A stretch of 64,000 nt of DNA from Brachionus manjavacas. Its lineage: Eukaryota; Rotifera; Eurotatoria; Ploima; Brachionidae. The stretch spans positions 868,001 through 932,000 of the forward strand of contig JAHQIY010000018.1 in the NCBI GenBank assembly GCA_019054805.1. Reading direction: 5' to 3'. Positions 10,636 through 20,950 of this stretch are shown one piece after another. The translations under genes were made by a program, and so were the position numbers. Below the pieces are notes generated by a model. It was given only the letters and a program-made list of their open reading frames with translations. It ran no database searches and was not told the DNA's origin. Positions within the stretch are counted from its first letter, which is position 1, and every line of letters starts with the position of its first letter.

Positions 10636-13600
10636 GTAAGCTTTTAAAAATATTTTGATTAATTTGACGGATCACGGACTCGGTATCAAGTTTAGAAAGA
10701 GATAATTTCGATCAATTGAAAGTGATAAGATAGCATGTTTATCTTTTATTATTTACCTTAACTTTTATTTTAATTAATTTTAATTTTATCTCTTTAAAAT
10801 TTTAATATTTGGTCGGAGAAAAAATGACTTAAACACGAACTTGGCTTGCAAATTTGAATCAAGCTTAGCTTGGCTTTAGTTTTCTTAAGATTCAAAGTTA
10901 TCAAATTTCAAAAATTTAATTTCTCTCGCTAGGCTCTAAAGTAAATAAAATGATCAATAAATAGACAAACGAGTGTAATGAAAATTGGCAAAATAAGATA
11001 TAAAATTTGTGCTGCAAAATGTCAAACAATGTCTCTTTTTCTGCCGCTCTATTTGCTTGACCTTATTCTTTTTTTAAGCCAAACTCACAATAAACCTGTT
11101 CAATCAAAACAAAACTAGGTAAATCCGGTTTTAGGTTTTTTTTTAATTTCGCTTTAAATTTAAAAGTAGTTAATTCGCTAAGCCTTGGTCAAAGACCACT
11201 TTTCATTCAGCCAAATCAAAACCCTAAAATTGTAAAGATGTTTTTATTTTTTGGCTAGATATTAATTATTCAAGATATTTAAATATTTACTTTTGAAATT
11301 TTCAGCTTTTTCTTTAGCATAAAATAAAGCTATTTATTAATTGCTTGCAAATGATCGGGATTTAGAATATTTTTGCTTTTGTTGTTGTTGAGAGAAACCG
11401 ATTTTCTAGTTTCTCATGTACCTACTAAATTGGTAATCAAGTGTTTAATAAACATTTTGAAATTGTATATTTTATTAATTATAGGAACAAATAATTTTGG
11501 TTGGAAAAATTTAAGTCAATTCATAAATAGGTTTTTGGCCTCGAAATAAATACCATTTTGTGCACTTTTTTCTAAAGATTAGAATCAAATATTTTTTTTA
11601 ATAAAAGTCATTTAAGTGGGCTAATAAAGATGAGAGCAGTTTTTTGTTGATTAATTTTTGACAGTCGTTCAATGCAAATGATATACCTATGGTTACCAGT
11701 CGGTCTCGATTTCAAACCAGTTGTTTTAATGATCTATCAAAATGCTAATAGTTAAAGGAGGAAATTTATTAGCAAAATGACTCTGAAATATGACGCAGCT
11801 GAAAAGTTTTAATATTTGCTTTTTGGCTAAATTTCGCAATAGACATTTTTTTACTGAATTAATCAAAAATTTTGGTTTGAAAAATGATCAGTCTTGTTTG
11901 ATCCTAGCAACTAGAACTAGCGATTTTTTTTTAATAGAAGTTTTACCGAATTGAAACGAGTGGTAAAAAATGAAATAATTTTTTGGACCGAAAAATTTAG
12001 CTATTACGTGCCTAATGAGAAATTTTGGATAATTTATAAAAACGATTTTCTAATACTCTTTTTTTCAGATTTATAATAAAAAAACAAAGATGAGTCATCA
12101 CAATATGAAAAATGGAAAAAAATTATCTAGTTGGTATTTTTCCAAAAAATTTTACGCTTAATTTGAGACAAATTGTATTCCAGGTCCCCAGCCATGACTT
12201 CCTTTCAGCATCTAACTGTGCTGATTTCTTCTCAGATTCAATGTATTGCTCTTGTTTAGACCTGTTAGAAGTATTAATTAATTGTTTAAAAATTTATTTA
12301 TTAATTTAATCACATCGGCAAAAAATTTTAATTAAATAAGTTGATTTTTATTCGTTTAATTTAGGAAATTTCATTGATTTTTACAAAAGGCTGATTTGAA
12401 CATTTAAAAAAAAGTTTAATTAAAAATTATTTTTTTCATTAGTACATTACACTCTCCAGGAAAAGTTCTCTACTATTTAGAGGAGATTTAATCGTTTTTT
12501 GTTGACCTGTTACTAATTTATTTTATATGCTGATTCATTATCTTTTCTCTCAGCTTTGACCGAATGGTAGAATTAATGTTCTAATTTTCAGGGAAATTAA
12601 TCTTTTTATATGTAAAAATTTGTTTAGTTTTTTTTATAAATGGTATAATCAAATTTTTAAAGATTTTCTAGAATTGAAAAAAATACTGATAGAATTATTA
12701 AAATCAGAGATTATTTGCTACGTTGTTCACAAAAGTAAAAGTCGTTTAACATCAAATTTTTAACACTTAAAATATATTTATTTAATTTAAATTAAAATTT
12801 AATTACAAAAGATAGAAATACATTGTTTGGTATTAAAATTTGAGGTAGCACCAAGTAAATTATTTTATTTTTATTATTTGCATATTTAAATTCCAACACT
12901 TAATATTTTTGTTTTTCAAAGTAATTACCCAGATAATAGTTCAATTAATGGTTTTTTTGGAAGATTTACTTTAATAATTCTATGAATTTTTTATATGGAA
13001 AATTTAGAGAATGAATTAGACTAGACCAAAATAAAACTGAATTTTTGTTTGATTATAAAACAGTATGTTTTTCATTTGGCGAATAAAATAAAAAATTAAC
13101 TTTATTTAAAATTTTAGTACCCATTTTTGATAATATTAATTATTTTTTAAATTTTCCTTTATCAAGGAAACAAAAACTATAGAATGAAAAAAGATTACAA
13201 AAAATTTATTTAATTTTTTATTAATGCGTCACTGTTTTTTATTTCTCTTTGTATTAAAAAAAAATTTTTGCAAAATTAAAATTTATTTGTTAATTAGTTT
13301 AAATTTATTTCCAAAATGAAATAAATTTTTGATAGATTTAATTTTTTAAGTTAGTAAAAAATGAATGAAAAAATTTAATTAAATTATATATTTTTTTATT
13401 TTGACTGCTACACAACTTTTTTAATAGATATAAATTTTTAAATGTCTTTAATTAATTAGACACGAGCATCAAAAAAATCAATTTTTAATTGTTTAAATTT
13501 AATCTTTTTTAAGGTCAAAAATTATTAATTAAAAGCTCTGACATTTTCTTGGATTAAATCAAAAATTAGTGAATTCTTGAAGAATAAAGTTTTCTTTCAG

Positions 13601-14569
13601 ATGGTTTATTAATAAGCTCAATTCATCTAGAAAATCTACCAACATGTTTGATGGAATATTTTGATGAAAATTTTTATCAAAATAATATTTGGAAAAAATT
13701 TTTTTAAAAAAGCTGTTTTTCTTGATTACTACATAAAATAACGTAGCTTTGAATTTCTCGTCAGATTGATTAATATAAAAGAAAAAAGATCATTCAAACA
13801 GATTTTAATTTGACATTAATTATTTTTAATTCTTAATTTTTTAAAATCACAATTAAATTTCATATAGAGGAAATTCAAAAAAATTTAAAAAAACTATAGG
13901 TTTAATACGAAGAATTTTAATTAAAAAAAGCAAAAATATCGAAAGAAAAATTGTCAAGTGTGACCAATTTATTTTTGTTTGATAGAATATTTTTTAAATT
14001 TTATTGAATAAGAAAATCTTTCTAAAAATCAATTTAAATGCAAAAATTAGTTTTTTTGGTAGAATAATTATCTATACTTTTACAAGTGGATTTTTAAATA
14101 AGAAAAGAATTTCCATTATTTAAGTGTTTGTATTTTAGATTAGTTATTTTCTCATCTGTACCTAGCAAGAGCATCCAAATATGATACTTTAAAAAAAAAA
14201 GTAAAGGGTGGTCAAAAAATTTATGACATAAAAAATTAAAAAAATCAGGTTCTTTGTATTAAATTAGTTTTCATTTTTTAATTTAAAAAAATGCCATTTT
14301 TAAATTGATGTTTAGCTAGTTGAATTCGATTGACTGTCAATAATTAATTAATAAATAAAATTTACGGTTAAGTTCACTTTATTTGCTATCTTGATAAAAA
14401 ATCAATTTACTATTACATACAATCAAGTTTATTTCCTTTAAAGTTTATTAACCAATTTTATTTTAAATTTTTAGCTTAGAAAGAAATATTAAAGTATCAA
14501 AAAAAACTGATTAATTAAAAGTTTTTAAATTTTTTAACGTTATTTTTTATCTTTTGATCAAGATTAGTT
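10636..14569. other. Long AT-rich region, no confident gene
   Basis: Apart from the tentative exons near 12.1-12.3 kb noted in the previous entry, I see only AT-rich non-coding sequence with A/T homopolymers and short self-similar words such as CTTGGCTT at 10850-10885. Confidence 0.4.
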
Positions 14570-14745
14570 GTTCCATTAGTTGTCAAACTGATGAAGAATA
14601 TAAAGCCGGTTTTGAGTCAAGATATCTCAAATACCTGACTCCACTGTGTAATTGCTACCTAACCATAACCTTCCCTGATCAATTATATAGGGGTTTATTT
14701 TTATAGTAAACCCCTAAATTAATATTTAGAAAAAGAACCTAAAGA
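14570..14745 (+). mobile_element. LINE 3' fragment (ORF2 C-terminal peptide)
   Basis: The plus strand encodes FESRYLKYLTPLCNCYLT, near-identical to peptides at 47573 (FESRYIEYPTPLSNCYLT) and 49154 (FESRFIAYSTRLCICYIT). All three lie at the end of LINE-like ORF2 remnants. The flanking sequence to 15384 is AT-rich and shows no gene. Confidence 0.55.
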
Positions 14746-15384
14746 TTCTTATTAAATAGGTTAAAACTTTAAATTTAAAGAACCAGAAGCAACCTTAAAG
14801 AATCAGAAAGAACCCAAAAGATATAAAATTTGTATCGTCTAAATTAGGTTTCTGCAACACTTCTGCAATTTAGTTTTAATGATTCACTTAAAAAAAAAAT
14901 CTCAAAAGATAAGGAAATCTAAAATAGCATCGTTTTTCTTTTTTGATTTTATTTTCCTTAATTTTTGAAGTGTGAATTTTTTTTTTATTTATTTACAAGT
15001 CAACAAATAAATTAAAATCAATACAGTACTAAACAGAATTGCTTAGCTTTGACCGATCAGTTGGCACATTTTGCAGAATCAGTTTTGAGATTTTCAGACT
15101 CAAAGTCGCGAAATTATATTAATATTGAATTTTAAGAAACATTTCTAGTTTCCACTCTTTTGGAAATGTGAAATTTTAGTACAAAATTTACAGAAAAGCA
15201 AAGATAGACTTTTTAGTTTTTTTTCTTTTTGTACAAAAGTGGTTCTGCAAACAGTACAGTTTTGTATAAATTTGTACAAATGAATTCTTAAACCCTGTAA
15301 AAATCATACAATTTATAGCATATTTTAATCTAAAATTTTATCATTGTGTGCATTTTACAGAGAATTGCAGAGTTTTTTTAGCCC

Positions 15385-16375
15385 TTACCCTTTTGCTTAT
15401 TCACTCCTTGTGGAGCATAGGGTCATTAGTTTTGATTTCCACTCAAGTAGATCTTTTGCCTTTACCGTTTCTTCTCCCCATGTCATTCCCATTTCGATGA
15501 GCTCTTTCGTGATTGTTGACCTCCATGTTACTGCTGGTCGTCCTACCTTACGTCGCCCTTGAGGGCTCTTTTAGGTATTCGTGTTTCGTTCATTCTTGGA
15601 AAGGTTGTTCAGGCTTTTCTTGTCAGATTCACACATTTCCCAACATTATCTACCGTTCATCAGTGTTGCTTTTACTACAGTGTTGTACAGTTTGAGTTTT
15701 GTTTCCTTGCTGTAGATGGTTGATTTCCATGCTGGTCGGAGCCTAGCAAGGCACTCTTTGATTTAGCAAGTCTATTCTTAATGTCTCTGTGTGTGCCCAT
15801 TGTTGTACTTATGGTGCTTCCTAAGTATGTGAACTCGCTTACAAACTCAATTTGTGTACCATTGATGGTGATCGGGTTATCTAATTTTGTATTGATGCCA
15901 GAGTTGTTTAAAAGTCACAAGTCTCAAGTCAAGTTCAAGTCAAGACTTTTTTTTTTTTCAAAAGTCCCACCAAAAACTTTAATTTTTTTTTTTAAAAAAA
16001 ATTTTAAAAGTCCGGACTTGGACTTTTTTTAAAGACTTTTAAACAACTCTGATTGATGCACATAACTTTCGTTTTGGTCCCATTCAAATCAACTCCGGTT
16101 GTTTTAGTGTTGTTCGCCAAATCTTGAGTCTTCATATGAATATGAGCTTCTGCATTAGATATTAGCACCAGATCGTCAGCTAAGTCTAAGTCTTAAGCTT
16201 TGCTATTTCTCTCAGATTGCCTTTTTTGCCCTTTTTCGAGCTACACTCGAAATTCTCATAGAAGAGTTTTACCAAGCTAAATATCTTCTGTGGCAGGCCA
16301 TAAGATCTTAATATGGCCCAAAAGGTTTCTCTGTGTATGCTATCAAAGGCTTTCTTGAAGTCAATGACGTTAAAT
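15385..16375 (-). mobile_element. RTE-like LINE, 3' half of ORF2, interrupted by a MITE
   Basis: Minus-strand reading from 16375 gives VIDFKKAFDSIHRETFWAIL and then the palm motif LADDLVLISNAEAHIH. After the inserted MITE at 15899-16051 comes a C-terminal region (KSTIYSKETKLKLYNTVVK, then GRPAVTWRSTITKELIEMG, ending before a stop near 15390). Order and motifs fit an RTE-type reverse transcriptase with its typical C-terminal tail. Stops and frame changes show it is dead. The MITE must be younger than this LINE copy. Confidence 0.8.
15899..16051. repeat. hAT-type MITE inserted in the LINE, with 8-bp target duplication
   Basis: A 153-bp element with inverted ends CAGAGTTGTTTAAAAGTC, followed inside the left end by GACTTGACTT-type words on the complementary strand (CAAGTCTCAAGTCAAG). 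It is flanked by a perfect 8-bp duplication ATTGATGC (15891-15898 and 16052-16059). An 8-bp duplication and CAG-starting ends fit the hAT superfamily. It splits the LINE at 15385-16375 cleanly. Confidence 0.85.
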
Positions 16376-17059
16376 TAAAAGTCATTAATTAAACGATTCA
16401 ATCATTAATCATTAATTATTCAAATTAAATAAATTGTTATAGACTTTAAATGGATATGTATTATCCGGATTTGACCTTGTGGCTCGCGGTTATAACACAA
16501 AATAATAAAGAAAGAAAATTAAATAATAATAACTTTATTAATAAATGGCCACTTATAGCCTAAACAAATCATAAAGAATATAAAAAAGGAGAAAAGAAAA
16601 CAAATTACAATAAATTTCAAAGTTTCTTCTTCAAATCGCACATGTCTTATATTTTATAGATGGCTAAATACTAAAGACTTGCTAAACGCATGAGATCATA
16701 GTATTACACTTTCAAATTATAGACATTTAAGTTGGCTAGAGCTGGTGGTGTAGTTATTGAGAGAACTGCAAAAAATTGTAAAATTAATAAAATTAATTTA
16801 GCTTAAATTTCATGATTGTGAATTTAAGAGCGCTGTATTTAAAATATTTATGTAAAATTAACAATTTACTGGTTCTTTGCAAACCAGATCACACAAATTA
16901 ATACGTTGAATGAAACTAAGTTCTTCTTTTAGGCCCAACGAATGGAAATAAAAAATAAAAAATACAAAATTGTTTTAAAAGAAAGAAATGAAGTTAAAAC
17001 ATCATTTAAAATAGACTCGAATATTTGAAATAGTGAATTGAATTTTGCATTGCAGTTGT
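16376..17059. other. Intergenic sequence, nothing firm
   Basis: A 63-bp segment at 16436-16498 starts TGTTATAG and ends GTTATAACA, like a tiny element, but I cannot assign it. The rest is AT-rich. Confidence 0.3.
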
Positions 17060-17420
17060 CAACTGTGAGTCGAGATCACGTGAGACCTTGGATAAGTTGT
17101 TGAGGATTTGCCCTTTTGAAAAGGAATTTGTAGAAAAGCTTGTTTGATCTGGTTTCTAATAAGTCTAGGTTTAGGGATTTGTGGATAGTAGCAATTTTGG
17201 TTTTAAAATGAAAAAATTTGGTGTGTTTGAGCAATTTAATTTGGTCGTAAAAAGGAAGTTTAAATTTTTGGTACAATTTGCTGAATTTGGCACAGGGATT
17301 TCTTTTGATAAGACATCCCTGTGACGAGTCGTAGGGCTTAAGTTTTGCCCTTTTAATGTGACTAATTCAAAGACCATAGCTATAGACTGGCTGGCAATAT
17401 ATATTGTAAATTTTTGCTAA
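17060..17420 (-). mobile_element. LINE ORF2 C-terminal fragment
   Basis: On the minus strand, frames give PVYSYGL, YDSSQGCLIKRNPCAKFSKL and KLPFYDQIKLLKHTKFFHFK followed by LNLDLLETRSNKLFYKF. This is the pattern of the thumb/C-terminal part of jockey-like reverse transcriptases. It is broken by stops and has no palm domain. The stretch to 17790 beyond it holds no gene. Confidence 0.6.
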
Positions 17421-17790
17421 TATTTTCAGCTCCAGTCTAGTTGCTTTACAGCCTACTCCATTTAGTGAGTATAAGGATATATTTTGAAAGCTTTCGTTCT
17501 GCAGTAAATTTTTATCTTCCTTTTAGAAAAAATTCAATCTAACTAGTTCCTTTATTAGCGAATATACCAATGGTTGTTGCTTCAGCATACTCTTAATTAT
17601 TAGAAAAATTATTAACCCATTAAATAAGAAAAATGAAAGTTTTTTTATTGATTTATTTGATTTAAAGTTTAGCTTTTTTATAGCTATTTTAAATTACTAC
17701 TAGTTCTTTTGGCCACTTTTTTGTCTAGTCCTCTTGGATTCCTGTATGTTCAAGTGGACTTATGAACATACATCACATAAACCATTTATT

Positions 17791-18493
17791 TGTCGTATAG
17801 AACAAGCAAAATAAATTATTTAGCTAAAATTAGAAAAAAAACTGCAATTTTCCCTAAATAAAAATACTAGAGAGGAGGATAAGGAGAACAAAAATTTACC
17901 TTTGTCAGCGAAACAAACATGTTTCGAAGTCAATGCTATAAAAATATGGGATATTCAAAATAGTTGCGGTGAATATTTGAAGACTGGCGCTGAGGCGATG
18001 GCTATGCAACACATTCACAAGTTAGGTGAGGCCAAAGTTGGCGATACCGTTCAAGTATCAGTTCCGGATGTAGACCGCGGACCTGCTGATCCGGTTAATG
18101 TGCTTGCTTATATCACAAAAATAAATAATCATAAGTTATATCAACTAGCAACAAAACATGGTATTATTAAAGGTTGACCTGCTAGGAATTCATTTCAAAT
18201 ATGTAAGCAAAAGCTTATAAAGTTTGAATAGCTAGATTTAAGGACAGAGCGTACTTTACGAGAAATAAATGGGCTACTTTCCATTTCAGGTGATCAAGGG
18301 TTCATAAAATGTAATTGAATTAGTAAGTGTCAGAAAAACTGTAGTTGCAGAAAATGTGGTGTATACTGTGACTCAAAGTGTCACAGATAAATGTGAAATT
18401 GATCATTCTACTAAAGTTAAAAAATTGATAATTATTTTACTTAAACTGTTTTAATTTTAGATAAACAATTTATTTTGCTTGTTCTATGCGACA
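17791..18493 (+). mobile_element. Truncated integrase-type (Ginger/KRBA2-like) DNA transposon with TIRs
   Basis: The element is bounded by terminal inverted repeats of about 43 bp with three mismatches (TGTCG[T/C]ATAGAACAAGC at 17791 and, inverted, ending at 18493). Inside, from about 17905, the plus strand encodes GEYLKTGAEAMAMQHIH, VGDTVQVSVPDVDRGPADPV and LYQLATKHGIIKG. After stops come GDQGFIKCN and KCQKNCSCRKCGVYCDSKCH. From family knowledge this is the C-terminal tail of integrase-type proteins related to KRBA2/SCAND3, including the terminal CXC-like cysteine cluster. The integrase core is absent, so it is a non-autonomous relic. The flanking four bases are TATT and TATG, an imperfect duplication. 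Confidence 0.65.
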
Positions 18494-18610
18494 TATGCAT
18501 ATTTTCAAAAAGTTATTGAGTTCCTTTTATGGAGAAGTAAATTTAAAAGTTACAAAATAAAGAAAACAAAGTCTAATCATTAAGTGAAATTAAGAAAAAA
18601 AAGCTTAGGT

Positions 18611-19577
18611 GGTCGGGTTTTTCTAAAAAATAAAAATTTTTTTTCTAATAATTTAGTTTCAATTGACATTGGCAAACAAATAAATGACGCTTTTACATGC
18701 GACCTAATTATTTTCATTGTTATATGAGCTAAGATTATTTGAGCAGTAAATAAAATTATTTTACCCCAAAAAAAAATTTTAAAAAGCAGTAAAATTAATT
18801 AGTGTGCAGGAATAAAAAATAAAAGTGATAATAACCTTAAGTTATCCGCTAAAAGAATGAAATGAACAGAAACTATACTAAATTGATCTTTTGTAAATAA
18901 ATTCAAATAATAAATTTTACAAAAATATATTTCAATAAATAAAATGTGATGACGAGTGCGTCCCACTCGAATTATATGAATCGCAAGAGTCTGACTCTGA
19001 AGAAGTGAAGAAGAAACATACTCAAAAAACGAATAGGTATTAATCGAGAATGGATATATGTGGATATATTCAATGAGATTAATTTTTATTACCGCTTTTA
19101 TTATTTATTCTCACCGTTATAACTATTTTTTGGGTCCTATTAATTATTTATTTTCTGCTCATATAATTAAATATATGTTTGATATTATTTACTGCTCAAT
19201 TAATACCCGTCCTTATTATATAATCAATACAATTCAATAATAATAAAAATAATTTTTATTATTTGGAAAAAAAAAAACAAAAAAAAAGATTTTTTTTCCG
19301 GGGCAGATTCATCTTTCTTTTCAGTCCATCGTGATTGAAAAAAAAAATTGATTTTCTTACATAAAGTACAAAGGACATGTTAAATATAGTTTTTTTGATG
19401 AGCGATACAGCAAATTTTCAAAAAAAAAAAAAAATATAAAAATTAAAAATTGTCGGGTATTTCTAAAAAATAAAAAATTTATTGATGAAAATTTTTTAAT
19501 AAAATTTAGTTTCAATTGAGATTGTCATACAAATAAATGACGCTTTTACATGCGACCTAATTATTTTCGTCATTATA
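18611..19577. repeat. Pair of about 115-bp direct repeats flanking an unexplained segment
   Basis: 18612-18726 and 19451-19577 share GTCGGGT-TTTCTAAAAAA, TTTAGTTTCAATTGA and AAATGACGCTTTTACATGCGACC, about 840 bp apart in the same orientation. Between them is AT-rich DNA plus a short coding-like stretch at about 18950-19037 (ELYESQESDSEEVKKKHTQK) ending at a GTATTA donor. The pair could be remnants of element ends or a local duplication. The function is unknown. Confidence 0.5.
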
Positions 19578-19659
19578 TAATCAATATAATACAAAAAAAA
19601 TAAAAAAGATAAAAAAACTAAGTAGTGCTGTTAATCTAGATAATTAATTTCTTTCTTTT

Positions 19660-20460
19660 GATCACAGAACATTTTAGATGAAACAAACAAGCCCAGATCA
19701 AAATTCACTTGTCCATTATTGCCAATTAGCAAAACAAATAAACACAAAAAATCAATTCCAACATTGAACAATTCCACTAATGATACTCTAAAAGGTAACT
19801 TTAAACCGCGAGCAGTGCCAGCCTAATCACTGCAATAATTGCTAGTCTATTAAACTATTAAATTTCAATCGATAACGAGATTGAAATCGATTGAAATCCG
19901 AACCGTTCATGACGGCTCCCACTTGAGAAGCCGAGACCTACTAGCTTAGGTAGTCAGAACAGTTTGAGGCTGACTAATTAGGCACGCACCGATCCGATTC
20001 GATTCGATGCAGCGTGTGAATATGCCACCGTATCGAATCTAATTGAATCCGTACGGCAACACACTTATTTGAATGTCTTGCCGAGTCTCTAATTGATTAC
20101 GGATCCAATTACCGGCCATTCGCCGCGTTTCGTAACTACGTGTGAACTGCTCCAGTCATTCAATGGCCTATTTATTTGTCCAAGTCTTAAAAGCATTCCA
20201 TTCATTCGTAGCTAAACAAACACTGCGTTTGTTTGCCACTCGGCTTAGAGATGATGTTAGATTACCGGAGTTTGCTAGTGACCGAAAATGTTCGTTTCAA
20301 TGCAAATATTTGAGTTAATGCTTTTAGAGCTAGAGAGCGAGAGAGAGACACTTTGAAATTCAATATCATCGATGGGAATGCGTAAATAGAATTTTTCTCT
20401 CTCTCTCTCTCTCTTTTTCTAAATGTAAATATTTAAGGTGATTAAGCTGGTACTCTAGCT
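19660..20460. promoter_or_regulatory. GC-elevated upstream island of eya, probable promoter/enhancer
   Basis: This 800-bp stretch is visibly richer in G/C than everything around it and has no long open frame. It contains repeated CGAT words (TTTCAATCGATAACGAG, ATTGAAATCGATTGAAATC, GATTCGATTCGATG), a GAGAGAGA block at about 20335-20350 and a CTCTCTCT block at about 20395-20415. An exon-like piece at 19668-19794 has an acceptor and a GTAACT donor but does not join the eya frame, so it may be a leader exon. The position just before eya suggests a regulatory role; this is inference. Confidence 0.5.
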
Positions 20461-20950
20461 CATTAAATAAAATAAATTAATTTTTGTTTCTTCTTTTAAA
20501 TTTTTTGCTTTATTTTTAGAGAGAAAAAAAAACTCGCAACAAAAATCCAAAATTTAGTAAGTGTCATTAGATAAAATCCAATATTCCGTAAGTCACCAAC
20601 AAAAAAAATTTTTTTCTGTAACTTGAGACCCAAGCGAAATAGCTAAAAAAGGGGAAAAAATTAAAAAAAATCGATTTTGCATTTTTATTTTCCATTTCCT
20701 CCATTTCGTCTTGTTCTTCTGTTTCTCTCATTTGCATGTCATTAAAGCAAAAAGAAAAGAAAACTGAAAACGCCAATTCTTATCTGTGTCTGTGTTCGAG
20801 CAAGTGTGTGTGCGTAGCCATTTACAAATATCACATGCTCCCATTAAAAGATAAACTCGAATGCAGACACATTATCCAAAAATTCTCAATCTTACTTTTT
20901 TGTTTTTTCAAAGTACAAGCATTCATTTGAAAGAGCTGAATTTGTCAAAA

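Noticed and set aside
17902-18177. 91-codon frame that could be taken as a novel gene
   Set aside because: It starts with TTG and matches the tail of integrase-type transposon proteins, inside TIRs; annotated as a mobile element instead.
19058-19240. 60-codon plus-strand frame rich in Tyr/Ile/Phe
   Set aside because: Composition is what AT-rich random sequence gives; the real content there is the direct-repeat pair.
20567-20776. 69-codon minus-strand frame upstream of eya
   Set aside because: Low-complexity Phe/Glu/Met-rich translation of homopolymer runs, no splice or family support.
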